DNA of 64,000 nucleotides. Source: Ruegeria arenilitoris (GTDB taxonomy: Bacteria; Pseudomonadota; Alphaproteobacteria; Rhodobacterales; Rhodobacteraceae). Both the position numbers and the translations under genes were made by a program. Below the pieces are notes generated by a model. That model was not told the DNA's origin. It saw nothing but the letters and a program-made list of their open reading frames with translations, and ran no database searches. The DNA lies in NCBI RefSeq assembly GCF_013032445.1, contig NZ_WQCA01000002.1, positions 342,326 to 406,325 on the forward strand, given 5' to 3'. Of this stretch, positions 26,591-35,372 are shown in pieces (positions within the stretch are counted from its first letter, which is position 1; every line of letters begins with the position of its first letter).

Positions 26591-28018
26591 GGCGGGAAGC
26601 GGAACGGGAGCTATCTCAGTTTGATAGGTGTAAACCTTTAAATCTGTAACTTTTAAGCTGGAGTCTACCAGACCACGACCAGATAAGAGGAAAGAAAGTA
26701 TTCCGTCAGTTACTTGATCCTGATCCCAAGTCAGAAACAAATCCAGGTCGTTAATTTTTGATCCTGGGTCGAAATAAGCAAGTGTGCGACCGTCAAGTAA
26801 CACTTCAAACCAGTCTTCTGGCCCCAAATCCATGTCAGAAATCGAGAAACCCAAGGCTCCATAATTGCTTAAATTCCCAATTGTTCCGCCCCAATATGCG
26901 TCTGAACCTTCGTAAAGCAGACCGCCGGAGGGTTCAAAAAGTACATTTGCGAAAAATGGATCAATGAAATCTATGTCCTCAACAACGAAATCAAATACGA
27001 TTGACTTCAATACTTGGTTTTCAACTAACAAAGGCCGATTAAATCCACCCATTTCCAATGCGCTTGGGTCCCTTATGGACTCAACATAAGTGTCAAATAT
27101 TTCTGTATGTTCTAGGTCTAAGAAATAACCGCCGTTAATTTCCGCACCGCTTATTGCTTCACCATATGCATCTAATAGGTCACCGTAATAATTCTCGAAT
27201 CGTTCCACCTGCGCTACTGTGGCCGCTAGCTGGTATTGCTCTGGCCTAAGAACGTCATACGGGCCAAAAAGAACATTTGTCGGGGCGTCTAGCACAGTAA
27301 TCTGAGATACATCGGCACCTAGTCGCTGCAAATTTGGTGCGATGGTGTTGTTCAATGCGCTACCGTAAGAGTGACCAACAAAATGTATCTGCTGGTCATA
27401 ATCCGTTCCCCCGATTGTCTGAAACAGGCTGTCACTTATCGAGTTGCCAACATCATAAATATCTCCAATTGGGCTAAGTAGCCCCCCTGAGGATAAAGAT
27501 GCCCTAAAAACAAATGCGGCTTCCCATGTTACCAGCAAGACATTGAAGTCTGGATAGTTTGCTTTGATGTTGTTGTACGCACCCTCCAACTGCTCCACAT
27601 CAAATGGGTTTCCAGTGTACAAATACTGTCCACCAAAACTGGGCTGACGCCCGTGAACAAACGCTACCGTTGGTTTGTCCCTCTGGAAGTTAAGAGTGTC
27701 ACCACCAATCGCATACTCGGTAGAACTGGGTGGCGGTGACGAAGGGTCACCAAAGTTCGAAGAGGGTTGAAACATCTCGCCGCCACCGGGCTTACCGCCA
27801 CCCGATCCGCCGCCAGGACCGCCGCCGCCATCTCCTGATGACCCCGAGGACCCTCTACTTTCAATCGCGTTCGTCAGAGATATCGCTGTTCGGTCATCCG
27901 ATTCACTAACTTCATCAATAGTATTAATTAAATTCAGGTTGACGGTTTCAGCAGTAGCAGGGTTAAAATTGAGAAAAAGCAGTCCAATTGCACCCGCGCT
28001 AAACAAAAGATTATACAT
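26516..28018 (-). CDS. Lipase-like alpha/beta hydrolase with VPLPA-CTERM sorting signal
   Basis: A 500-residue exported protein. It has a signal peptide (residues 1-23, ending ATAE), a glycine/serine-rich linker (about 55-82), and an alpha/beta-hydrolase domain (about 110-300). That domain has AFVHGRQ and the nucleophile elbow HFVGHSYGS, so the Ser of GHSYG is the probable catalytic residue. A second beta-rich domain follows, then APVPLPASLSLFLVGLTGLG and an RRRR stop-transfer. That tail is the VPLPA-CTERM variant of the PEP-CTERM signal, recognised by an exosortase and usually tied to extracellular polymer export. No exosortase is in the window. The substrate (lipid or ester) is inferred from the fold only. 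Confidence 0.8.
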   Translation of the reverse strand: MYNLLFSAGAIGLLFLNFNPATAETVNLNLINTIDEVSESDDRTAISLTNAIESRGSSGSSGDGGGGPGGGSGGGKPGGGEMFQPSSNFGDPSSPPPSSTEYAIGGDTLNFQRDKPTVAFVHGRQPSFGGQYLYTGNPFDVEQLEGAYNNIKANYPDFNVLLVTWEAAFVFRASLSSGGLLSPIGDIYDVGNSISDSLFQTIGGTDYDQQIHFVGHSYGSALNNTIAPNLQRLGADVSQITVLDAPTNVLFGPYDVLRPEQYQLAATVAQVERFENYYGDLLDAYGEAISGAEINGGYFLDLEHTEIFDTYVESIRDPSALEMGGFNRPLLVENQVLKSIVFDFVVEDIDFIDPFFANVLFEPSGGLLYEGSDAYWGGTIGNLSNYGALGFSISDMDLGPEDWFEVLLDGRTLAYFDPGSKINDLDLFLTWDQDQVTDGILSFLLSGRGLVDSSLKVTDLKVYTYQTEIAPVPLPASLSLFLVGLTGLGLVARRRRNNHI

Positions 28019-28119
28019 CTAATTCACCACCTACTTACTTTAATCACCCCAACTACGCTAAATTGAAACGCTGTTTCGCGTCCATGTCGGTGTCGCCAAG
28101 CTAGTTAATGGCAACTTTC

Positions 28120-28375
28120 GGAGATTGACGAAAACCTGATGCGCTCGGAACTTACGCCGACGCAGATGTCAGAGCATTTGGCAAAACGAAAGGAACTTTG
28201 GACGGCGCGTGAGATACTGCGCGGAATCCGCGCGAAACTCCTGGTCGGCCAAAAGGTTTTGCGGCTGAAACGGCGGAGGTTGCTGGGGTCGACAAGCGAA
28301 GGGTTCAAGAGGCTGTTTCCCGCGCCGAGGGCGTCACACAGGAAGCCAGAGTACGCGGAGCGGCTGAAGTCCAAG
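28120..28375 (+). pseudogene. ParB-type gene fragment, copy 1 (frameshifted)
   Basis: Translation starts as EIDENLMRSELTPTQMSEHL, typical of the middle of ParB/Srx-domain proteins in Rhodobacteraceae mobile elements. Near 28230-28262 the similarity moves to another frame, where AAETAEVAGV and VQEAVSRAEGVTQEAR continue it. Both ends are missing. The sequence is closely similar to copy 2 at 29908-30219. It is a non-functional remnant. Confidence 0.75.
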
Positions 28376-28518
28376 GTGGGGCCAATTGTTCCACCGCGTC
28401 ACAATTATGGGATCAGCCTACATTTAGCCGCAGAGGCCTCAAATATGCCCGTCAGGCACATTTGGCGGTATCAGCGTGGCGTCCCGACGTCAGACGCTTT
28501 CGCGGCCCTGTGGGGCGT

Positions 28519-28662
28519 TCATTCCGTAGCGGCGGGTGCTGTTTCCGTATCGGCAGCCGGTGCGGTTTCTTCGGTAGCTCCGTCGTCGCCTGACCCCATC
28601 ATGATGAAGACCAAGACAACGACAAGGATCGCAATTGCAATTATCACATAGTTTTTGTTCAT
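28519..28662 (-). CDS. Small single-pass membrane protein
   Basis: A 47-residue protein with a hydrophobic helix at residues 5-22 (YVIIAIAILVVVLVFIMM) and an acidic, Ala/Thr/Glu-rich tail. CTGGGAGAATAGAT gives a good ribosome-binding site before ATG 28660-28662. Function unknown. Confidence 0.6.
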   Translation of the reverse strand: MNKNYVIIAIAILVVVLVFIMMGSGDDGATEETAPAADTETAPAATE

Positions 28663-28715
28663 ATCTATTCTCCCAGTGCGGTGAACGGATCGAACAGCGG
28701 CTGACACCTATAGCT

Positions 28716-28889
28716 TCAAGCCGTCCTCAGCTTCACAGGTGCCGTGATTGAAAGCTGTTCGTATTGATCGACCGCCGACAGATATTCTTTGAGCTGTTTG
28801 CCTTCGTCTGTGTCTGGTTCAGATCCCCACAAGTATTCGATTTCCCGCAATGCGGCACGGTACTCGGTCGGGGTGCGGACAATGCTCAT
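28716..28889 (-). CDS. Antitoxin-like N-terminal fragment (HigA/COG5499 resemblance)
   Basis: A 57-residue frame, MSIVRTPTEYRAALREIEYL then WGSEPDTDEGKQL. It resembles the N-terminal region of COG5499-type HigA antitoxins (…EyeaAL.eIe.Lw.aepgTpEgdrLe). The DNA-binding helix-turn-helix that normally follows is absent; the frame stops after VKLRTA. It may be a truncated antitoxin or a free-standing short form. No toxin gene is adjacent. Confidence 0.55.
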   Translation of the reverse strand: MSIVRTPTEYRAALREIEYLWGSEPDTDEGKQLKEYLSAVDQYEQLSITAPVKLRTA

Positions 28890-29017
28890 GGCAATACCTC
28901 AAAGAATAAATCAATGCCGGGTGTTTACCTGAAAATGCGTGATTCTGATAGTTGGCTTTTGGGCCAAGAACATTGAGCGGGTCGCCATAGTCCGCAACAT
29001 GGGACAAGAAGCATGAT

Positions 29018-29794
29018 ATGAAACTAAGCCGTTTGTTAGAGAGATTGCCCGACCTCGCCAGTCGAAACGTGATACCGCAGGGGGCAATAGATGAGGTGCG
29101 CTTATTCGCGCTGGGGGCCTTCAATAGTACAGTTTTGGAACTTAACCGGGTAGTTGAAGTGGTAGAGGGACTCAGAGAACATGTAGGCCAACCATTTGGT
29201 TTGCATCCGTGTGCCTTTACGCTCGACTACTCCACGATGGAAGATGATGGATTATCGAAACCAGCAACTTTTATAGAGGTAGTGAGACCACAATCGGATG
29301 GCGCTGTATACGTCAGCCAGTTTTTCGCCCTCCCCAAGCGGCTACACTTTGTAAATAATTTCCTATTCAGGCACGGCCCTGATGGTACGACCGCCATCAT
29401 TACGCCGACGTCTAGTCAGTCGGAATCTCCTAAAGAACGGGCCGCAATTTCCAACTACCCACTTGCGATTGCAGTGCTCATTACTCGTGGTTGCAGCGTG
29501 GATCTCAAGCGCGCCCCAAGTGTAGTGAACGCAAGGCGTCGGCGACTTAGTAAAACCCCGATTCCAGCACATTACAATGTCGATGCGGGGGAGTACCTCT
29601 CTGCTCTGGGATCGGAGCTTACTGACACTGACAACGGTGGAACTCATGCGAGTCCGATCCCGCACCTAAGACGAGCTCACGAACGCGTACTATCGAGTGG
29701 CAAGCGCGTTTGGGTTTCATCTGCCTTGGTGAATGTGCGCAGCGAAGGCGACATAGCATTTGTTGAACGTCGCAAAGCCTATGAGCGGGCCTAA
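29018..29794 (+). CDS. Hypothetical phage/plasmid-type protein
   Basis: A 258-residue protein with no recognised catalytic motif. The C-terminus HLRRAHERVLSSGKRVWVSS followed by LVNVRSEGDIAFV resembles the ending of uncharacterised phage proteins that read RRGHxRxxxSGKxVWVxxxxV. The middle holds a basic patch (NARRRRLSKTP). It lies between the two ParB-type fragments inside island 1. Confidence 0.55.
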   Translation: MKLSRLLERLPDLASRNVIPQGAIDEVRLFALGAFNSTVLELNRVVEVVEGLREHVGQPFGLHPCAFTLDYSTMEDDGLSKPATFIEVVRPQSDGAVYVSQFFALPKRLHFVNNFLFRHGPDGTTAIITPTSSQSESPKERAAISNYPLAIAVLITRGCSVDLKRAPSVVNARRRRLSKTPIPAHYNVDAGEYLSALGSELTDTDNGGTHASPIPHLRRAHERVLSSGKRVWVSSALVNVRSEGDIAFVERRKAYERA

Positions 29795-29907
29795 GGCAGG
29801 GCCAAAGCGGAACTCCCCACTTTGGGACAAATCTGGAAAGCTTCGCGCTGCGGAGGCGCGCTCATCTATGTAGCAATGTAGCAGGCCCTAACTTCCGAAA
29901 ACGTTTT

Positions 29908-30219
29908 TTGATTTGGGAGATTGATGAAAACCTGATGCGGTCGGAACTGACGCCGACGCAGATGGCTGAGCATTTGGCTAAGCGAAAAGAGCTTTGGGCG
30001 GCGCGTGCAATTTCCCGACAAGTTGTCTCGAAACCCCGCGGAGGTCGCCCGAGTGAATTTGCCTCTGAAACGGCAGAGGTGGCCGGAGTTGACACCCGCA
30101 CTGTTCAGCGTGCTGTTTCCCGTGCCGAGGGTGTCACGCATGAGGCCAGAGACGCCATCAAAGGCACTGAGCACGACAAGGGTGTTGTGCTGTACGGAAT
30201 GAGGGCGCGCTTACCATAA
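29908..30219 (+). pseudogene. ParB-type gene fragment, copy 2
   Basis: A 103-codon open stretch reading WEIDENLMRSELTPTQMAEH, then RPSEFASETAEVAGV, RTVQRAVSRAEGVTHEARD and KGTEHDKGVVL. This is the central and helix-turn-helix part of a ParB/Srx-type protein. The N-terminal ParB nuclease-like domain is missing and the end diverges (YGMRARLP). It is a second copy of the sequence at 28120-28375, in one continuous frame but still partial. Confidence 0.75.
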
Positions 30220-30427
30220 GCACGCCCCAGTCTCAGGGAGGATAATGAAAATACTGCGCTCTCAAAAACACCGTGAACGCCAACTCGATAACTGCAATCA
30301 GTATTGACGGATCAGGCGCGGCAGTCAGTGATGTGGGTTACACAACTTAGGCTTTCCGTGAAATCCAGAGCCTGCTCTGAGAACGCAAGTGCCTCCCAAA
30401 TTCAGGCAAGCTACTGAATTAATAGAG

Positions 30428-30670
30428 TCAGTAGCAGGCTGATTGACCTGCATACATACCAAGACCTGCCCCTGCTGCGGTTGCCAGGGTTTTGCCAGTT
30501 CCGCCGCCGAACCGGTTTCCGACCACTCCCCCGAGTGCAGCGCCTCCTAGGACACCAGCAGCACAGCGAGCGTCATGCTGCACCTGAGCCTGAGTTGGCG
30601 TCGTCGGTGCCCCACATGCAGCTAAGAGCAGTGAACCGCCAAGCGCGCAGGCTATCAATACCTTCTTCAT
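30428..30670 (-). CDS. Glycine-zipper lipoprotein
   Basis: An 80-residue lipoprotein. The lipobox LLAAC puts the lipidated cysteine at residue 19. A glycine-zipper segment GVLGGAALGGVVGNRFGGG and AAGAGLGMYAG follows, able to insert in or pack against membranes. Similar small proteins occur as outer-membrane lipoproteins or bacteriophage lysis-type factors; none is chosen. ATG 30668-30670 follows AAAGGCAACCGAT. Confidence 0.7.
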   Translation of the reverse strand: MKKVLIACALGGSLLLAACGAPTTPTQAQVQHDARCAAGVLGGAALGGVVGNRFGGGTGKTLATAAGAGLGMYAGQSACY

Positions 30671-30955
30671 ATCGGTTGCCTTTCGAATTACCAAATGAGT
30701 CACCTAACTAGGTGGCTCTCGGCAGAATTCTGTACAAGGCTTCAGCGTCTACGTAATTTGAGATTAACCATATCTTAATGAAATAAACCCCAGGTTAAGT
30801 TCCTCAGAGCAAAGTTATGAATCGCCATCACCTAATTAGGTTACACGAGGCATCCCCTAAGCTTCTGGCCACCCCATAAAGGTGGATATAAGGGTGGACG
30901 AAAATAGATACAACTTGTATACTGCGCTGTAATTTAGAGATATTTTTTTATTAAG
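30671..30955. other. AT-rich intergenic stretch at island 1 right end
   Basis: About 285 bases between the lipoprotein gene and tRNA-Thr with no gene. It holds AT-rich sequence (for example ATTAACCATATCTTAATGAAATAAA around 30762) and a repeated word TCACCTAA(C/T)TAGGT at 30703 and 30828. It probably contains the lipoprotein promoter. Confidence 0.4.
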
Positions 30956-30971
30956 TGGTGCCTCAAGAGGG
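30956..30971. repeat. Putative att site (right copy, inside tRNA-Thr 3' end)
   Basis: TGGTGCCTCAAGAGGG forms the CCA end and part of the acceptor and T arms of tRNA-Thr. The near-identical partner is at 24752-24767. Integration here would leave the tRNA intact. Confidence 0.6.
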
Positions 30972-31031
30972 ACTCGAACCCCCGACCTTGTCCTTACGAA
31001 GGACCTGCTCTACCAGCTGAGCTATTGAGGC
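30956..31031 (-). tRNA. tRNA-Thr (anticodon CGT)
   Basis: A complete 76-base cloverleaf on the minus strand: acceptor GCCTCAA / TTGAGGC, D-loop TAGCTCAGCTGGTAGAGC, anticodon loop TTCGTAA giving CGT, T arm GGGGGTTCGAGTCCC(T), discriminator A and an encoded CCA at 30956-30958. Confidence 0.97.
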
Positions 31032-31214
31032 AAGCGATGGTTCGTTTAAACGGTCAGAATAATACGCGCAAGTCTCGATCTTTGTGATTTTCATCTACAG
31101 TTTTATTGGTGCCTCACGTTTCCGCACCCTGATCTATTGGCCAGTCTGTGAAGATTTTGTGACGGTGTGGATTCCTGATTGCCACATAATCTTTATTTCT
31201 ATATTTCATGAAAT

Positions 31215-32048
31215 ATGATAGAACAGATAACTGACCAACTTGCCATCCTCGGCCACCCGCTGCGCATTTCAGTGTTTCGCATGTTAATGCGACGCTTTCC
31301 TGACACTGTGCCCGCAGGAGAGCTGGCGGCAGAGCTGGATATCAAAGCCAGCACCCTCTCGAACTATCTGAACGCACTACAGCGTTCGGGGTTGGTGACG
31401 CAGGAACGGTCGGGAACGTCCCTGCTCTACTCGGTCGATATGAAGAACGTGCAGCACATGCTGGATTTTCTGGTCCTCGATTGCTGCCGTGGCCGCCCTG
31501 ATATTTGCATGCCTTTCAGCCAAGGAAATGACACCATGACGGACCGCAAATTCAATGTACTGTTTCTGTGCGTGGGCAACTCCGCCCGCTCGATCTTTGC
31601 CGAATCGCTGCTGCGCGAGCTGGGCAGCGATCGGTTCAACGTCTATTCTGCCGGAACCCAGCCGACATCGGCGCTCCATCCCTTTGCCGTGCAGGTGTTG
31701 AAAGACAAGGGGCACGACACCTCGGTGCTGCGCTCGAAACACATGTCCGAGTTTGCCGCGCCGGGCGCGCCGGACATGGATTTTGTCTTTACCGTCTGCA
31801 ACCAGGCCGCCAACGAAGAATGCCCGGCGTGGGAAGGCCAGCCGATCAGCGGTCATTGGGGCATGGTGGATCCGGTCAAGGCCACCGGCACCGATGCCGA
31901 GAAAAGCCTGGCCTTCCAGAACGCCTATGGCGCGCTGAAGCGTCGGATCGAGGCCTTTACCTCTCTGCCGGTCGAAAGCCTTGATCGGATCGCATTGCAA
32001 ACTGCTGTCGATGACATCGGCAGGACGTCACTTGAGGACACGAAATGA
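31215..32048 (+). CDS. arsC: ArsR-ArsC fusion: regulator plus arsenate reductase
   Basis: A 277-residue two-domain protein. Residues 1-95 are an ArsR/SmtB winged helix ([32 protein letters not shown]), with a CC pair in [11 protein letters not shown] that may sense As(III). Residues 113-250 are a low-molecular-weight phosphatase-type arsenate reductase with the P-loop [10 protein letters not shown] (CX5R) and further cysteines in [13 protein letters not shown] that could complete the redox relay. The fusion suggests that the reductase and its regulator are made at equal levels. It heads the arsenic operon and probably represses it; the start overlaps nothing upstream. Confidence 0.92.
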   Translation: MIEQITDQLAILGHPLRISVFRMLMRRFPDTVPAGELAAELDIKASTLSNYLNALQRSGLVTQERSGTSLLYSVDMKNVQHMLDFLVLDCCRGRPDICMPFSQGNDTMTDRKFNVLFLCVGNSARSIFAESLLRELGSDRFNVYSAGTQPTSALHPFAVQVLKDKGHDTSVLRSKHMSEFAAPGAPDMDFVFTVCNQAANEECPAWEGQPISGHWGMVDPVKATGTDAEKSLAFQNAYGALKRRIEAFTSLPVESLDRIALQTAVDDIGRTSLEDTK

Positions 32049-33043
32049 CGACTTACGCTGTAAACGGCCTGGGCCGGATGGGAAAACTGGCCCTGAAACC
32101 GTTGCTGGAGAAGGGCGCAAAAATCGCCTGGATCAATGACGGGGTTGGCAACCCCGAGATGCATGCGCATCTGCTGGAGTTCGACACGGTGCATGGTCGC
32201 TGGGATGCCGAGTTTTCCCACGACGCGGAAAACGTCACCATCAACGGCACCCGCCTGCCCTTTATCGGCACCAAGAACCTGAACGACCTGCCTTTGGATG
32301 GCGTGGACGTGGTGATCGACTGTACCGGCGTTTTCAAGACCGAGGCCAAGCTGGCTCCTTATTTCGAGGCGGGGGTGAAAAAGGTTGTTGTCTCGGCGCC
32401 GGTCAAGGACGGCCCCACCGCCAATATTGTCATGGGTGTGAACGAAGACGTCTATGACCCGGCCACGCATCACATCGTGACGGCGGCCTCCTGCACCACC
32501 AACTGTCTGGCCCCGGTGGTCAAGGTCATTCACGAAAACCTCGGCATCCGCCACGGCTCGATGACCACGATCCACGACGTGACCAATACGCAAACCATCG
32601 TGGACCGCCCGGCCAAGGACTTACGGCGCGCGCGCTCAGCACTGAATTCGCTGATCCCGACCACCACCGGCTCGGCCACCGCGATCACGCTGATCTATCC
32701 CGAGCTGAAGGGCCGGTTGAACGGCCACGCAGTGCGGGTGCCGTTGCTGAACGCCTCGCTGACTGATTGCGTGTTCGAGGTTGAACGCGAAACCACCGTT
32801 GAAGAGGTCAATGGCTTCTTCAAGGCTGCCGCCGAGGGCGAGTTAAAGGACATTCTGGGCTATGAAACCCGACCTCTGGTGTCGACCGATTATACCAATG
32901 ACGAACGGTCTACGATCGTCGACGCACCCTCGACCATGGTGGTGAACGGGACGCAGGTAAAAATCTATGCGTGGTACGACAATGAGATGGGCTATGCCCA
33001 CCGTCTGGTCGATGTCGCGCTGAAGGTTGGGGCCTCGCTGTGA
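32045..33043 (+). CDS. gapdh: ArsJ-associated glyceraldehyde-3-phosphate dehydrogenase
   Basis: A 332-residue GAPDH. The NAD-binding start is [12 protein letters not shown], the catalytic cysteine is in [11 protein letters not shown], and the C-terminal [13 protein letters not shown] is normal. The family next to arsJ uses arsenate in place of phosphate to make 1-arseno-3-phosphoglycerate, which ArsJ exports. The 4-base overlaps with both neighbours support that role over glycolysis. Confidence 0.93.
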   Translation: MTTYAVNGLGRMGKLALKPLLEKGAKIAWINDGVGNPEMHAHLLEFDTVHGRWDAEFSHDAENVTINGTRLPFIGTKNLNDLPLDGVDVVIDCTGVFKTEAKLAPYFEAGVKKVVVSAPVKDGPTANIVMGVNEDVYDPATHHIVTAASCTTNCLAPVVKVIHENLGIRHGSMTTIHDVTNTQTIVDRPAKDLRRARSALNSLIPTTTGSATAITLIYPELKGRLNGHAVRVPLLNASLTDCVFEVERETTVEEVNGFFKAAAEGELKDILGYETRPLVSTDYTNDERSTIVDAPSTMVVNGTQVKIYAWYDNEMGYAHRLVDVALKVGASL

Positions 33044-34305
33044 CCACCCGGCCCGAAGGACTGTCGGCCTATATCGCGGTCACGGCGGCCTATTGGGCCT
33101 TTATGCTGACCGACGGGGCTCTGCGTATGTTGGTGCTGCTGCACTTTCATACGATGGGGTTCTCGCCGGTTCAGTTGGCATATCTGTTTGTTCTTTATGA
33201 AATCGCCGGTATGGGGACCAACCTTGCAGCGGGCTGGATTGCGGCGCGGTTTGGGCTGACTTCGACGCTCTACGCGGGGTTGGCGTTGCAGGTTGGGGCA
33301 CTACTTGTTCTGACCCAATTAGACCCTAATTGGGCGATTCCGGCCAAAGTTGCCTTTGTGATGATCGTGCAGGGGGCCAGTGGCGTGGCCAAGGATTTGG
33401 CCAAGATGTCTTCGAAATCCGCCGTGAAACTGCTGGCGCCGACCGAAGGCGGCGGGCTGTTCCGCTGGGTTGCTGTTCTGACCGGCTCGAAAAATGCCGT
33501 CAAAGGCTTGGGCTTCCTGTTGGGGGCCGCTTTGCTGGCGACGCTGGGCTTTGTGTGGGCCACGCTGGCCATGGCGATTGTACTGGCGGTCATTTTGGTT
33601 GCCGTCATCCTGTTCATGCCGCCGGGCCTGCCCAAGGGGCGCAAGGGTGCGAAATTCTCTGAGGTTTTCTCGAAATCCTCCAACGTGAACTGGTTGTCGG
33701 CGGCACGGGTGTTTCTGTTCGGCGCGCGCGACGTGTGGTTTGTGGTCGGCATACCGATCTATTTCTACGCGGTGCTGTCCGACGGCACCGAGGAGGGCAA
33801 CCGCGCGGCCTTCTTCATGATCGGTACCTTCATGGCCGTCTGGGTGATCCTTTACGGAGCCGTTCAAGCCAGCGCGCCCAAAATCCTGCGTGCGTCCGAG
33901 CGCACCGAGGGCGACCTGATCCACGCCGCCCGCAGCTGGGCCGCCGCCCTGTTTTGCGTTCCGGCAGCGTTGACGATAGCGGCGCTGGTCTCCCAAGGGC
34001 CGCAGACATGGCTAACTGTCACGCTGGTTCTGGGCCTGTTGGTGTTCGGGGCGATCTTTGCGGTCAATTCCTCGCTACATTCCTACCTGATCCTGGCCTT
34101 CACCAAATCCGAGCGGGTGACAATGGATGTGGGGTTCTATTACATGGCCAACGCAACGGGCCGCCTTGTGGGCACCGTGCTGTCTGGCCTGACCTATCAG
34201 ATCGGCGGGCTGCCTTTGGTTCTGGGCACCGCGGCCGTCATGGTCGCGCTGGCGGCGCTTACCTCGAGCAAACTGACCGATCAAACGACTGAGGCATACT
34301 CATGA
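33040..34305 (+). CDS. arsJ: Organoarsenical efflux transporter ArsJ
   Basis: A 421-residue MFS protein with about 12 membrane helices. Characteristic start: [20 protein letters not shown] and [16 protein letters not shown]. ArsJ exports 1-arseno-3-phosphoglycerate, which then breaks down to arsenate outside, giving arsenate resistance. It overlaps the GAPDH gene (GTGA) and the acr3 gene (ATGA). Confidence 0.93.
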   Translation: MTTRPEGLSAYIAVTAAYWAFMLTDGALRMLVLLHFHTMGFSPVQLAYLFVLYEIAGMGTNLAAGWIAARFGLTSTLYAGLALQVGALLVLTQLDPNWAIPAKVAFVMIVQGASGVAKDLAKMSSKSAVKLLAPTEGGGLFRWVAVLTGSKNAVKGLGFLLGAALLATLGFVWATLAMAIVLAVILVAVILFMPPGLPKGRKGAKFSEVFSKSSNVNWLSAARVFLFGARDVWFVVGIPIYFYAVLSDGTEEGNRAAFFMIGTFMAVWVILYGAVQASAPKILRASERTEGDLIHAARSWAAALFCVPAALTIAALVSQGPQTWLTVTLVLGLLVFGAIFAVNSSLHSYLILAFTKSERVTMDVGFYYMANATGRLVGTVLSGLTYQIGGLPLVLGTAAVMVALAALTSSKLTDQTTEAYS

Positions 34306-35354
34306 GCATTTTCGAACGCTACCTGACCGTCTGGGTCGCATTGGCCATGATTGGCGGAGTTCTGATCGGCCTCGCCGCGCCCGGGCTGGTCGGGTTGATC
34401 GCCTCGGCTGAGGTGGCCAGTGTCAATCTGGTGGTGGCCTTGCTGATCTGGGCCATGGTCTATCCGATGATGGTCGGCGTTGATTTCGGCGCGGTCGCGG
34501 GCGTGGCGCGCCAGCCCAAAGGGTTGATCGTGACGCTGGTGGTCAACTGGCTGATCAAGCCCTTCACCATGGCGCTGCTGGCGGTGCTGTTTTTCGACTA
34601 TGTCTTTGCGCCGTGGATTCAGCCCGAGGATGCCGCGCAATACACTGCCGGTCTGATCCTGCTGGGCGCGGCCCCCTGCACCGCGATGGTATTTGTCTGG
34701 TCACAACTAACCAAAGGAGATGCGATCTATACGCTGGTGCAGGTCTCGGTGAACGATCTGATCATGGTCGTGGCCTTTGCCCCTATCGTGGCCTTTCTGC
34801 TGGGCGTCACCGATATCTCGGTCCCGTGGCAAACACTGGTGCTGGCAACCGTGCTTTATGTGGTGTTGCCCCTGATTGCCGGGCTGATCACGCGGCGGAA
34901 ACTGGGCTCGCAAGACGCCATTGATACGTTTTCGACCCGGGTGAAGCCGTGGTCGGTGCTGGGCCTGATTGCCACGGTGGTCATCCTGTTTGGCCTGCAG
35001 GGGCAGACGATTTTGGCCAAACCGCTGGTGATTGTCCTGATCGCCGTGCCGATCCTGATCCAAAGCTACGGCATCTTCGCCCTGGCCTACGGAGCAGCCT
35101 ATGCGTTGAAAGTCCCCCACCGTATCGCCGCCCCTTGCGCCATGATCGGCACGTCGAACTTCTTTGAACTGGCCGTCGCCGTTGCCATCAACCTGTTTGG
35201 CTTGAACTCAGGCGCGGCGCTGGCAACTGTGGTTGGCGTTCTGGTCGAAGTGCCGGTGATGTTGTCACTGGTGGCCTTTGCCAACCGCACCCGTGCCCGG
35301 TTTCCCGAGCCCACCGGGGTCGACGCGCTGGATGCGGGAAAACTCAATCCCTAG
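34302..35354 (+). CDS. acr3: Arsenite efflux transporter Acr3
   Basis: A 350-residue protein with ten membrane helices of the ACR3 family: [21 protein letters not shown], the catalytic-cysteine helix [23 protein letters not shown], and [18 protein letters not shown]. It exports As(III) made by the ArsC domain of the first gene. It ends the operon, 18 bases before the convergent LacI-type gene. Confidence 0.94.
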   Translation: MSIFERYLTVWVALAMIGGVLIGLAAPGLVGLIASAEVASVNLVVALLIWAMVYPMMVGVDFGAVAGVARQPKGLIVTLVVNWLIKPFTMALLAVLFFDYVFAPWIQPEDAAQYTAGLILLGAAPCTAMVFVWSQLTKGDAIYTLVQVSVNDLIMVVAFAPIVAFLLGVTDISVPWQTLVLATVLYVVLPLIAGLITRRKLGSQDAIDTFSTRVKPWSVLGLIATVVILFGLQGQTILAKPLVIVLIAVPILIQSYGIFALAYGAAYALKVPHRIAAPCAMIGTSNFFELAVAVAINLFGLNSGAALATVVGVLVEVPVMLSLVAFANRTRARFPEPTGVDALDAGKLNP

Positions 35355-35372
35355 CGCGAGCACCTCATGTGA

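Noticed and set aside
24752..31031. CRISPR array or retron in the accessory block.
   Set aside because: No regularly spaced repeats and no reverse transcriptase; the only tandem repeat is the 21-bp coding one.
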